A model generated the notes under the pieces. It made no database searches, was not told the DNA's origin, and was given only the letters and a program-made list of their open reading frames with translations. DNA of 12,937 bases, taken from assembly GCA_002361595.1 (NCBI GenBank), contig DETJ01000015.1:6927-19863 (forward strand), read 5' to 3'. Made by a program: the position numbers and the translations under genes. Below, one piece after another: positions 1 through 6,874 of this stretch; within the stretch, counting starts at the first letter, position 1; each line of letters starts with the position of its first letter. Origin of the DNA: Patescibacteria group bacterium UBA3291. GTDB lineage: Bacteria > Patescibacteriota > Gracilibacteria > Absconditabacterales > Absconditicoccaceae.

Positions 1-24
1 ATCATTCTTTTTGTCAAAAAATAT

Positions 25-52
25 TTGCAATTTTAAAAAAAATAACTATACT
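25..52 (+). promoter_or_regulatory. Candidate sigma-70-type promoter of a small RNA
   Basis: TTGCAA at 25-30 and TATACT at 47-52 are separated by 16 bases, giving a plausible start near base 59. No open reading frame follows. A GC-richer hairpin with a T run begins about 12 bases later, so the promoter would serve a very short RNA. In sequence this AT-rich a chance match is possible. Confidence 0.35.
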
Positions 53-58
53 ATAGTC

Positions 59-120
59 AACAAAGTAATTCCCTATGTACGGGGTTCCGGAGGTTCCTCA
101 TAAAGTGTGCATAGGGTTTT
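59..120 (+). ncRNA. Candidate small structured RNA next to a DUF3800 gene
   Basis: CCCTATGTAC (71-80) pairs with GTGCATAGGG (107-116) as a 10-base-pair stem containing one G-U pair. The enclosed segment is GC-rich and carries two related blocks, GGGGTTCC and GGAGGTTCC. TTTTT follows at 116-121, so the 3' end looks like an intrinsic terminator. A promoter match lies just upstream. On the minus strand the hairpin has no T run, so it is not a good terminator for the DUF3800 gene. Structured RNA motifs next to DUF3800 genes have been described in bacteria (the DUF3800-I to -XI motif families); membership is inferred from position only. Confidence 0.35.
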
Positions 121-123
121 TGT

Positions 124-756
124 TTACTCAAAAAGTTCTTTTTCTTCAATAATCTTTTTCTCAATTATATCATAATACTGGATATATTTGTGCTCATATT
201 TTTGGAATACAGCAAAACAACAACTATCGACAATTTGTAATCCTTTTTCTTCTGGAGATTTTATTTGAAATTCTATATTTGGCCAATCTTTATGTTTTGT
301 CTGAAGATAATTTATGAAATTTTCATTTAATGTTTTACTAGTTTCTCTTCTTGAGGCTACAAAAACTATTTTTTCATCATTTGGTAATAAATCTTTTGTG
401 ATTACTGAATCAATTAATACATTAACAGCCCAATTATATAAAAGATGTTTTTGATCTTTAAATGCAGTATAAATCTTTTTTTTGTTAAGAATTAATGTCA
501 TTATTTTTACATCCTTTTTTGTTGCCATATTTAGGAATTTTATAATGTTTTCAGGAGATTCTTTATAAGCATGAAAAATTCATGATTTGATTTTAATATT
601 TTTTCATTTTAGCCATTTAAAGAATTTTTTAACAACCATATTTGGAGTTTTATCGTCTTTGGTAATCAAAAAAGTTATAACAAAGTAGTTACTTGTACGC
701 TCTTTTGTTTTATCGAATCACAAATCTCAACTTTCATCCATATAAATATATGCCAT
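124..756 (-). CDS. DUF3800 domain protein
   Basis: This 210-residue protein opens MAYIYMDESGDLGFD, the characteristic DUF3800 start, in which the D-E-S-G-D block carries acidic residues typical of an RNase H-like or other metal-dependent fold. Several N-terminal glycines (positions 10, 13, 51 and 59) are TGA codons; read with the standard code, only a 134-residue fragment starting at an internal Met would appear. The chosen ATG lies directly before the conserved motif, and the stop is TAA. The central part (VVKKFFKWLKGKNIKIKSG..FHAYKES) and the length fit the family. The biochemical role of DUF3800 is not settled; members often occur in accessory or defence-type settings and next to structured RNAs, as here. 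No Shine-Dalgarno sequence is seen. The family call is solid; the function is unknown. Confidence 0.85.
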
Positions 757-796
757 TTCGATTTTATATATAAATTATTTTCATAGTAATTATTAG

Positions 797-824
797 GTAA
801 TAAAAGTAAATACTTTTTTGTCAA
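797..824 (-). promoter_or_regulatory. Candidate promoter of the DUF3800 gene
   Basis: On the minus strand TTGACA (819-824) and TATTAC (797-802) are 16 bases apart, about 40 bases upstream of the DUF3800 start codon. The -35 element is a perfect consensus match and lies inside the palindrome TTTTTGTCAAAAA (815-827). Confidence 0.4.
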
Positions 825-829
825 AAATA

Positions 830-838
830 TGTTATAAT
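830..838 (+). promoter_or_regulatory. Candidate extended -10 promoter, divergent to DUF3800
   Basis: TGTTATAAT at 830-838 is a perfect extended -10 element (TG, one base, TATAAT). It lies back to back with the minus-strand DUF3800 promoter. The -35 region is weak (TACTTT at 811-816). It would start a plus-strand RNA near base 845, where no convincing protein gene begins. Confidence 0.4.
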
Positions 839-844
839 TTTTGC

Positions 845-945
845 ATTAATGATAAGCCACAGTGTGCGATTATATCTCAATTAAGATTGTATGATAAGAA
901 TAGACTTCTCAAAAAAATCTGAATGATTAGCGAAAATGATTTTTT
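845..945 (+). ncRNA. Candidate small RNA upstream of DUF3800
   Basis: About 100 bases follow the extended -10 element and end at a hairpin in which AAAAAATC (912-919) pairs with GATTTTTT (938-945), a terminator-like structure. Inside, ATTATATCT (869-877) can pair with the AGATTGTATGAT segment (884-895) if a short bulge is allowed. The segment contains AGTGTGC (861-867), also found at 104-110 in the candidate RNA on the other side of DUF3800. The only reading frame is about 20 codons from 890. The evidence is promoter, structure and position; no known RNA family was recognised. Confidence 0.25.
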
Positions 946-954
946 GACATTAAA

Positions 955-987
955 ACAAAAAATCAAAGACCTTTTGTAGCCTTTGAT
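955..987 (-). terminator. Intrinsic terminator, minus strand, with no gene upstream
   Basis: ATCAAAG (962-968) pairs with CTTTGAT (981-987). Read on the minus strand the hairpin is followed by TTTTTTG and more T residues. It would end a minus-strand transcript arriving from the right, but 988-1359 holds no recognisable gene, so this may be the remnant of a lost gene's end. Confidence 0.5.
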
Positions 988-993
988 ATTGTA

Positions 994-1027
994 TGCTCCG
1001 ACAGCGTCGGAGCGATCCCGAAGGGAT
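994..1027. repeat. Pair of GC-rich palindromes with three-base loops
   Basis: GCTCCGAC-AGC-GTCGGAGC (995-1013) is a perfect 8-base-pair hairpin, followed directly by ATCCC-GAA-GGGAT (1015-1027), a 5-base-pair hairpin, then TTTA. The GC content is far above the surroundings. The layout resembles REP-type extragenic palindromes. No protein-coding reading was found. Confidence 0.5.
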
Positions 1028-1126
1028 TTTATATCTAAAATATAATTATTTTTAATAAATGCAAATATTTTTACAGTTTTTTGTTAAACTAGTATTATCA
1101 TTTAAATTGAATTGGAGTTTTTCTTT

Positions 1127-1248
1127 AACCTCACCTCAGTTTCTATCCACAGCCCCTCTAAATCTCCCCATATCAGGGGAGACTACTGAGGCTTCCACCT
1201 CTAGATGGAGATTTTCATAGATTCTTCGGCAAAAGCCTTAGAATGACA
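1127..1248. repeat. Composite dispersed repeat, copy 1
   Basis: The order is AACCTCACCT (from 1127), a hairpin TCTCCCC (1163-1169) / GGGGAGA (1176-1182), an imperfect palindrome around CCTCTAGATGG (1198-1208), then GATTCTTC...AGAATGACA (1220-1248). The same blocks in the same order recur at 12328-12415. Together with the palindromes at 994-1027 this is the main content of the gene-free stretch 988-1359; the remainder is AT-rich sequence with no gene or RNA that I recognise. Confidence 0.55.
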
Positions 1249-1359
1249 AGTGATTCTCAGATTTATAAAAACTCCCAAAAAATTTGCATTTTTTTATAAA
1301 AACAAATATTATTATATATATTGTGTATTTTGATATATTTTACTTCAAACAAAAATATA

Positions 1360-4104
1360 ATGTCTTTCTCTTCTAACTTATTGCAGACTTTGATTAGATT
1401 CCGTTATCGTGTAAATATCAAATGAATGGAATTATTAGATGAAAAAGGATCTAAATTGATTTTGCCATCACATGTGGCTTTGATGGATCCAGTTATTATG
1501 TTTGCATATTTATGAGACAGAAAATGATTGAGTCCTGTAGTTACAGAAGATTATTTCAATATCCCGGTTTTGAAACAGATTTTTAAATCAATCTGAGCGA
1601 TTTCTGTCCCAGATTTGACCAAAAATAGTACAGAATTAGATACTTCTGCTATAGTAGGCAATGCTACTAAAGCATTGGAAAATGGTCGTAATATTTTGCT
1701 CTATCCCCAGTGAGCTTTGGCTCGTCAAGGATTCCAATCTATCGTGTGAAAGAAGACAGCATATTATATTACGCAGCAGGCCCCAAAAGATACCAAGATT
1801 CTGACTGTAAGTATTCGCTGACTTTGGGGATCTCGTTCATCTCGAGCTTGGACATGAAAAGCTCCTAATCTCGCATTATTTGCACTTAAAGGATTACGAT
1901 TCTTACTCTGAAATCTATTTTTCTTTGTCCCTAAGAGAAAAGTAGAAATTGAAATCCAAGATTCTACTCAGCTACTTCATAAGGTGGAGAAAAAATGAAT
2001 CGATGCTTTCAATCAAGAACTTGAAAAGATTTATAATGCAAAATGAGAAGAAAGACTAAAATATCTTTCAGGATTATTTTGGTATAATACTACCAAACAT
2101 CATAAACAGCCAGCTGTAATCGAATGATCTATTAGAGATTTAAAGAGAACATCCTTTAACTGAAAAGTAGATATTCCTGCAGATGTTTTGAATAAAATTT
2201 CATCTATCGTAAAAAAGATTAAACCTGAATTTACATGAAAAATAGACTTGAATACTAATCTAGTCCTTGATTGTTTCTTTGATTCTCTTGATATGGCAGA
2301 ATTGAAATCATCAGTTCAGTCAGCGTTTTCTGATGCTTCTAATCCTCCACTTTTGGATCTCAAAACTGTAGGAGATGTAGCGATGATGGCGATAGGACAC
2401 TCTGCTACGACAGAAGAAATGAAACCTTGTGAATGGAAATATAGATGAGATTCCAAGCTAATTTATGCTCATATACAAGAATTGATAAATAAAGATGCTA
2501 CTATTCTGACTCTGATGAAAGAATCTTTGAAAAAAAATAGATCAGATAGTTTTTGCTATGACTCAATATTTGGAGTGCAGAGTAGAAATGACTTTTTGAT
2601 CAAAGCTTACTTAATTGCAGATTTACTCAAAAAAATGCCATGAGAAAAGATTGCGATAATGCTGCCTTCATTATCTGCTACTTCACTTTTGGTAGTATGA
2701 TGCTATTTAGCCAAAAAAGTTCCAGTAATGCTAAACTGGACACAATCAGAAGAAGCTTTTTCTCATTGTATCAAATCTCAAAATGTAAAAGTAATTCTGA
2801 CTGCTAAATCATTTTTCCAGAAAGTTCAGACTCCATGGTTACAGAAATATGAAATGACTTTCTTTGAAGATGTATTGAAAAATATTTCATTATTCCAGAA
2901 ATTAAAAGCAGTTTGCAATGCTATGAGGTTTAAGATTCCTACAGATATTTCCAAGGTTGCTGTAGTTTTATTCACTTCATGAAGTGAATCTTTACCAAAA
3001 ACTGTAGAATTGACTCACGAAAACATTTTGCATGATTTACTATGAGCAGCTGGAATCGTTTGAATCAAAAATAGTGATGTAGAAATCTGCTATTTACCTC
3101 CTTTCCATTCATTTGGATTCGCTCTAGGAATCGTGATGCCACTCATTTCATGAGCTAGAATCGTATTCACGCCAGATCCAAATGACTCCAAAACTATCGC
3201 AGATTTAATATGACATACTAAATCATCATTCCTATGTTCTACTCCAACATTCCTTAATGGAATAGTCCAAATTGCAAAAGATGATCAGCTTAAATCTTTA
3301 CGTATAGCTATTGTTTGAGCAGAAAAATGTCCAAAAGAATTATTTACAAAATTCTCCAAAAAATCTCCAAACGCTACGATTATAGAATGATATGGAATCA
3401 CAGAATGTAGTCCAGTGATTGCAGTAAATCCATTCAAGAAATGAGTAGAAATCAAAAGATGAACAGTCTGACTGCCAATTCTTGGACAAACTGTTAAAAT
3501 CTTAGATTTGGATACTCATCAGGAGCAACCAGCTGGTAAAGAATGAATGATTTATGTTAATTGATTAAATGTATTTGGATGATATATAGACAAAAAACTC
3601 GAATCTCCATTTGAAGAATTTGATGGTAAAAAATGGTACAAGACTTGAGATTTGTGATATTTAGACAAGGATGGATATCTCACTATCTCATGAAGACTCA
3701 AGAGATTTGTAAAAATCGCATGAGAGATGGTATCTTTGCCTGCTATTGAAACTGTTTTGGCTCGTAAATGGAATCATAGTGATTGAACAGAATGTTTAGC
3801 TATTGAAGCTGAAGAAAATGAATGAGCAGTAAAACTTACGTTATTAACTACTGAAAAGATAGAAAAATCTGAAGCAAACAATTACTTACATTCTCAATGA
3901 GTTACAAATCTAGTTAGTATCGATGAAGTTATCAATTTAAAAGAAATTCCAATGCTTGGAACATGAAAGGTCGATCATGTACAATTAAAATCAATTCTAC
4001 AATCTTGAGAGACGAAACAAACTAGTAAAACTATTACAAAAAATACCAAAAAAGAAATATCAAAGACTACTGCAAACAAAAAAACAACAAAAACAAAAAA
4101 ATAA
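1360..4104 (+). CDS. Three-domain acyltransferase / acyl-carrier / acyl-activating enzyme (Aas-like)
   Basis: This 914-residue protein has three parts. Residues ~1-240 are a PlsC-type acyltransferase, with the HxxxxD motif in SHVALMDP and the substrate-side motif YPQGALAR. Residues ~275-345 resemble an acyl carrier protein: helices flank DSLDMAEL, whose Ser309 would carry phosphopantetheine. Residues ~410-880 are an AMP-binding acyl-activating domain with FTSGSESLPK (~538-547), GYGITECSP (~677-685), TGDLGYLDKDGY (~762-773) and a C-terminal GTGKVD lysine motif. By analogy with Aas (lysophospholipid acyltransferase plus acyl-ACP synthetase) it would activate a fatty acid with ATP, load it on a carrier and pass it to a lysolipid; here the carrier seems built in. 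About 39 glycines are TGA. The last ~30 residues are a Lys/Thr-rich tail of unknown role. No Shine-Dalgarno sequence precedes the ATG. A phosphopantetheinyl transferase follows after 37 bases. Domain calls are strong; substrate and reaction order are inferred. Confidence 0.88.
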
Positions 4105-4141
4105 TAAATTATTTTGGATTTATATTTAATTTTGCTACAAA

Positions 4142-4831
4142 ATGTATCTATCTATAGTAATATGCGATGGAAATCTGTATGAACAAGCTAAATGATTTTT
4201 TCTACAACAGTGAAGAAGCGATTTGATGGTGAAAGACCAGAATTCTTTAATCTGAGCATATTTGATTACTAAATATCTCAGAGAACATTGAAAACCGAAT
4301 TTCATGTTCATAGACTGAGTATATACGTTTGAAGAATTATTTTTCTCTACATCTCATTGTGATGATTTTTTGATGCTTGCGATAGACAATAAAAAAGTAG
4401 CAGTAGATATCGAAGTTATCCATCGTAGAGATGCTTCTTTGCTCCGTAATGTAAAGATTACTAAATCTCCATATTCCAAACGAGAAAATTTCTATATCCA
4501 GCGATGTGCTAAGGAATGTTTAATTAAATTCCTATGACTAACTAGCGAAGAAATGAAAGATATGAAAATAGTAAAATTTGATCCACACAAACACTTTTCG
4601 GTGGATGAATGGCAGTTTGAGTCAATGATTACGTTATGATTTAGATGAGGTGAATATAGAATCCATGTAGATGTAAGGAATGGTAGAGTGATTTCTATAA
4701 TGAAAGAAAGTACTACATCTCCAACCAATAAACAAAATATTAGTCAGCCTGCAGTTCCACCTCCACCACCAGATAATGGTCAGTATTTGTGTAGTATGGA
4801 GAGACAGTGAATGTTTAAACCTATAGACTAA
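4142..4831 (+). CDS. 4'-phosphopantetheinyl transferase family protein
   Basis: This 229-residue protein carries the ordered motifs of Sfp/AcpS-superfamily transferases: an SH motif (FFSTSHCDDFLMLAI, ~68-82), the metal-binding VAVDIE (~87-92) with Asp and Glu, and a WxxKExxxK-like segment, YIQRCAKECLIKFLGL (~117-132). Such enzymes move the 4'-phosphopantetheine arm of coenzyme A onto a serine of a carrier protein. The preceding gene encodes a carrier-like domain with a DSLD serine, 37 bases upstream on the same strand, so the pair probably forms one operon with this enzyme activating that domain. The C-terminal ~45 residues (QPAVPPPPPDNG and beyond) extend past the fold and are proline-rich. 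TGA glycines occur throughout. The stop TAA overlaps the stop of the convergent gene. The canonical aromatic residue before the KE motif is replaced, so the match is divergent. Confidence 0.75.
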
Positions 4832-5940
4832 TTCTTATACTCTCATTTGAAATGATCTTCCTTTTTGTCGTCCTGTCAACAAGGAAGTTTTTTTACAAGG
4901 AAAAGATATGTATTTACCCCAAAGAAAAGCAGAGCCATAATAGCAAAAATTATCAATTTGTGAGTTCTATTGGTTCATTGCATGAGCATGAGTATCATCA
5001 TAATGATTGACCAGATTCGCACAAATGCACGAACTTCTCATCTCGTCCATCAAAGGCGTAATAAGCGATGATGCATATGTTTGTAATCTCATTGCATTGG
5101 AGATCTTTTGAGGATAAAGACTCTGTAAAAGATGATCCATATTGCATCAAATATCACTAACGACAAAGCAACGATTAATGTTCATATTTTCGTTCCTCCG
5201 AGGACAGAGAGATACGCTAAACCGAATGCAAGGAACATTGTTCAGATATCTCTAATCAATGCGCTAGGTTTAAATTCTATAACGGTATAAACTAGTGAAA
5301 TTATTGCTAAAACTAGTGATAAATTTTGTACAAAGATTAAAGTATCATAATTCGTATATTCTGTATATGATGGAAGAACTACTCGCTGAATAAGTCCAAA
5401 TATTGTGAAAAATCAGATTGTTAAAACTCAGTTTCCTTGAGCATTGATTCAATCTATCCAATTCACAGCGTTAGTTACAAATGCTGACCAAAGTGCGAAT
5501 AGAATATACAAAGCTCGCTGTGGAACTACGATTCCAGTATCTCATAGCATAAACTCAAAATTTTCTACTCCACTTATCCATAGAGCCAGACAAGCAGCAA
5601 TTAAATGGACTAAAAATCTAGCTCGAGCTGGAATTTTAAATTTTATTTTTCAGATATATTCGAGTTCTGTGATTATTTCCACGATCACTATCAGAGTTCC
5701 TCATGCCAAAAATCCGAGCAATAATTTATTCGTCCACATTTCAGGAAAGAATGCTGCGATTATGATGAGAAAAATTAAATAAACTACGATTCATTGCATA
5801 GTAGGTACAGGTTTTCTAGTTCATTTTAGATCTTTCCCAGGCTTATCTAGAATATTTAATTTTCTGAAAATCTTGATTCCGCATCGAGATAGAAATGTAG
5901 TCAAAGAGAGAATACATAGACAGGTCGTTCGAATATTCAT
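4828..5940 (-). CDS. Polyprenyl-phosphate sugar-1-phosphate transferase (WecA/MraY-type, glycosyltransferase 4 family)
   Basis: This 370-residue protein has about ten hydrophobic membrane segments. It keeps the family landmarks in order: DKPGKD...KGTRKPVPTMQG near residues 30-50, NAVNWIDGINAQGNG (catalytic Asp loop, family NxxNxxDGxDGL), a DxG loop followed by FLAFGLAYL, and MHHRLLRLG (family HxHHRL) near residue 300. Such enzymes move a sugar phosphate from a UDP-sugar to undecaprenyl phosphate at the inner membrane face, starting synthesis of a lipid-linked cell-surface polymer. The third motif is odd: the usual GDxG reads RDIG, so the aspartate remains but the preceding glycine is arginine. 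The sugar is unknown; a WecA/TagO-like role is more likely than MraY because of the context and divergence. The stop TAG (4828-4830) overlaps the PPTase stop on the other strand. The ATG at 5940 has no Shine-Dalgarno sequence. Confidence 0.8.
4858..4894 (+). terminator. Intrinsic terminator of the acyltransferase-PPTase operon
   Basis: CTTCCTT (4858-4864) pairs with AAGGAAG (4881-4887), followed by seven T residues (4888-4894). It lies 26 bases after the PPTase stop. It sits inside the 3' coding part of the convergent transferase gene, where the T run encodes Lys residues on the minus strand. Confidence 0.65.
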
Positions 5941-6024
5941 AATCTGTAATATGAATAAAAATCTGATTTATTTTTATTAATTGAATCAGAAAAAACAAGT
6001 ACAACCAAAAACTTTTATTTAGGA

Positions 6025-6052
6025 TTGATTTTTCATAGAAGATTGCTATATT
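6025..6052 (+). promoter_or_regulatory. Promoter of the tRNA cluster
   Basis: TTGATT (6025-6030) and TATATT (6047-6052) are separated by 16 bases, and a TGC directly before the -10 element makes it an extended -10. The first tRNA begins at 6073. The region 5941-6024 is AT-rich spacer between the divergent transferase gene and the tRNAs, with nothing else recognised. Confidence 0.55.
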
Positions 6053-6072
6053 ACACTCACAGCATATTTGAT

Positions 6073-6154
6073 GCTGAGGTGATGGAACTGGTATACATGT
6101 ACGCTTGAGGTGCGTATGCCTTATGGCTTGAGGGTTCGAGTCCCTTCCTCAGCA
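6073..6154 (+). tRNA. tRNA-Leu (anticodon GAG)
   Basis: Acceptor GCTGAGG pairs with CCTCAGC (6147-6153), with discriminator A. The anticodon stem TACGC/GCGTA encloses loop TTGAGGT, with GAG at 6107-6109. A long variable arm and a T loop with GTTCGAG support a class II leucine tRNA. CCA is not encoded. Confidence 0.93.
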
Positions 6155-6173
6155 GTTACTAAATACCTTACAT

Positions 6174-6244
6174 TGGGGAATCGTCTAAAGGTAGGACACC
6201 GGACTTTGACTCCGTTTGTCCAGGTTCGAATCCTGGTTCCCCAG
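6174..6244 (+). tRNA. tRNA-Gln (anticodon TTG)
   Basis: Acceptor TGGGGAA pairs with TTCCCCA (6237-6243), with discriminator G. The anticodon loop CTTTGAC contains TTG at 6206-6208. A U1-A72 pair is typical of glutamine tRNAs. CCA is not encoded. Confidence 0.93.
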
Positions 6245-6263
6245 AGTTGAAAATATTTACCAT

Positions 6264-6338
6264 TGCGGAGTGGAGAAACGGTATCTCGTCGGGCTCATAA
6301 CCCGAAGGTAGGTGGTTCAATTCCATCCTCCGCAACCA
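6264..6338 (+). tRNA. Initiator tRNA-fMet (anticodon CAT)
   Basis: The anticodon arm TCGGG-CTCATAA-CCCGA contains the three consecutive G-C pairs that mark initiator tRNAs, with CAT at 6296-6298. Acceptor TGCGGAG pairs with CTCCGCA (6328-6334), followed by A and CCA (the CCA merges into an A run, so encoding may be fortuitous). Position 1-72 is T-A rather than the C/A mismatch of the classic bacterial initiator. Confidence 0.9.
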
Positions 6339-6356
6339 AAAAAAAAGATTTGATAG

Positions 6357-6429
6357 TCGGGACTAGCTTAATTGGTAGAGCATCAGACTCTGAATCTGGG
6401 GGTTCTAGGTTCGAATCCTAGGTCCCGAA
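6357..6429 (+). tRNA. tRNA-Gln (anticodon CTG)
   Basis: Acceptor TCGGGAC pairs with GTCCCGA (6422-6428), with discriminator A. The anticodon stem TCAGA/TCTGG encloses CTCTGAA, with CTG at 6390-6392. This is the second glutamine isoacceptor of the cluster; together with TTG it covers both Gln codons. CCA is not encoded. Confidence 0.9.
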
Positions 6430-6476
6430 AATTAAAAAAATTATTAGTAAGGTGCCGGGATGGTGGAATTGGTAGA

Positions 6477-6495
6477 TTTATCCAGCTACGCTGGA
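6477..6495 (-). repeat. 19-base hairpin unit 1 (inverted), in the D arm of the broken tRNA
   Basis: On the minus strand it reads TCCAGCGTAGCTGGATAAA: a perfect 6-base-pair stem, a three-base loop and a TAAA tail. Removing it restores GGTAGA-CACGC of the intact tRNA with no target-site duplication beyond one ambiguous base. Confidence 0.7.
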
Positions 6496-6503
6496 CACGC
6501 TTG

Positions 6504-6522
6504 CCACGCGTAGCGTGGTAAA
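6504..6522 (+). repeat. 19-base hairpin unit 2, in the anticodon stem of the broken tRNA
   Basis: CCACGCGTAGCGTGGTAAA: a perfect 6-base-pair stem, loop GTA and TAAA tail. It has the same length, loop size and tail as units 1 and 3. Confidence 0.7.
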
Positions 6523-6541
6523 CCACGCATTGCGCGGTAAA
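6523..6541 (+). repeat. 19-base hairpin unit 3, tandem with unit 2
   Basis: CCACGCATTGCGCGGTAAA directly follows unit 2. The stem has one A/C mismatch. Removing units 2 and 3 together restores CTTG-GCTTAG of the intact tRNA exactly. Confidence 0.7.
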
Positions 6542-6552
6542 GCTTAGAACCA

Positions 6553-6874
6553 TTTTATAGTGAAACTATAGTATGTCTTACTATGTATATGTAATAAGAA
6601 GTATTAATCATAATTACACTTATACATGAATGACTAATAATATAGAAAGAAGATTAGAGGAACATAATCTTTGAAAAACAAAATCTAATAAAAAGTATAA
6701 ACCATTTGAGTTAATATATTTAGAAGAGGTTGAAAATAGTTTAGAAGCAAGAAAGAGAGAAAAATATTTGAAATGATGAAATTGAAGGAAATGGTTGAAA
6801 AATAAGTTAGAAAACGTAAGCATATAGTGTATGCCGGGATGGTGGAATTGGTAGACACGCTTGGCTTAGAACCA
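6553..6874 (+). mobile_element. Candidate mini-element: GIY-YIG gene inserted in tRNA-Leu
   Basis: The two tRNA-Leu copies share their sequence up to the same base in the anticodon stem (6552 and 6874). The 322 bases between these points hold the GIY-YIG gene and a fresh 5' half of the tRNA. The arrangement fits an element that entered the tRNA at that point and rebuilt it, leaving the displaced 5' half behind to decay. No integrase or other mobility gene is present. Ordinary tandem duplication with later gene insertion is an alternative. Confidence 0.4.
6573..6827 (+). CDS. Small GIY-YIG nuclease family protein
   Basis: This 84-residue protein consists of a single GIY-YIG domain. Residues 4-8 (YVYVI) and 16-19 (YTYTG) are the GIY and YIG strands. 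Arg in NNIERRLEEHN (~22-32) and Glu in LEARKREKYLKGG (~58-70) match the catalytic Arg and metal-binding Glu positions. Length and C-terminus (GNGRKWLKNKL) fit the short stand-alone family, whose members resemble UvrC and Slx1 nuclease domains and cut DNA. Five glycines, including three of the four in the KGGNG region, are TGA. A small hairpin TATAGT-GAA-ACTATA (6556-6570) lies directly before the ATG. The gene lies between a broken and an intact copy of tRNA-Leu, which suggests homing-type mobility, though the short family is not known mainly as homing enzymes. The family is well supported; a mobility role is inferred. Confidence 0.85.

Larger units (their letters stand above)
6454..6552 (+). 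pseudogene. Broken 5' half of tRNA-Leu(TAG) interrupted by hairpin units
   Basis: The segment begins GCCGGGATGGTGGAATTGG, identical to the intact tRNA-Leu at 6833. After removal of a 19-base unit (6477-6495) and a tandem pair of 19-base units (6504-6541), the remaining 42 bases match 6833-6874 exactly, from base 1 through the anticodon loop to the 3' strand of the anticodon stem. Similarity then stops: the variable arm, T arm and 3' acceptor strand are absent. It cannot give a functional tRNA. Confidence 0.8.

Noticed and set aside
8..827. TTTTTGTCAAAAA occurs at 8-20 and at 815-827, possibly bracketing a DUF3800 element as direct repeats.
   Set aside because: On the minus strand both contain TTGACA, a -35 consensus, and they lie where promoters are expected. 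Shared promoter sequence in AT-rich DNA explains them better than element ends; no target duplication is seen.
890..952. A short plus-strand frame ATG AT AAGA... of about 20 codons (with TGA as Gly) in the candidate RNA, as a leader peptide.
   Set aside because: No ribosome binding site, no recognisable sequence, no downstream gene on that strand to attenuate, and it runs through the terminator-like stem.
994..1027. CRISPR repeat or a conventional terminator.
   Set aside because: There is no spaced direct repetition, and no gene ends upstream on the plus strand; two adjacent palindromes fit REP-like sequence better.
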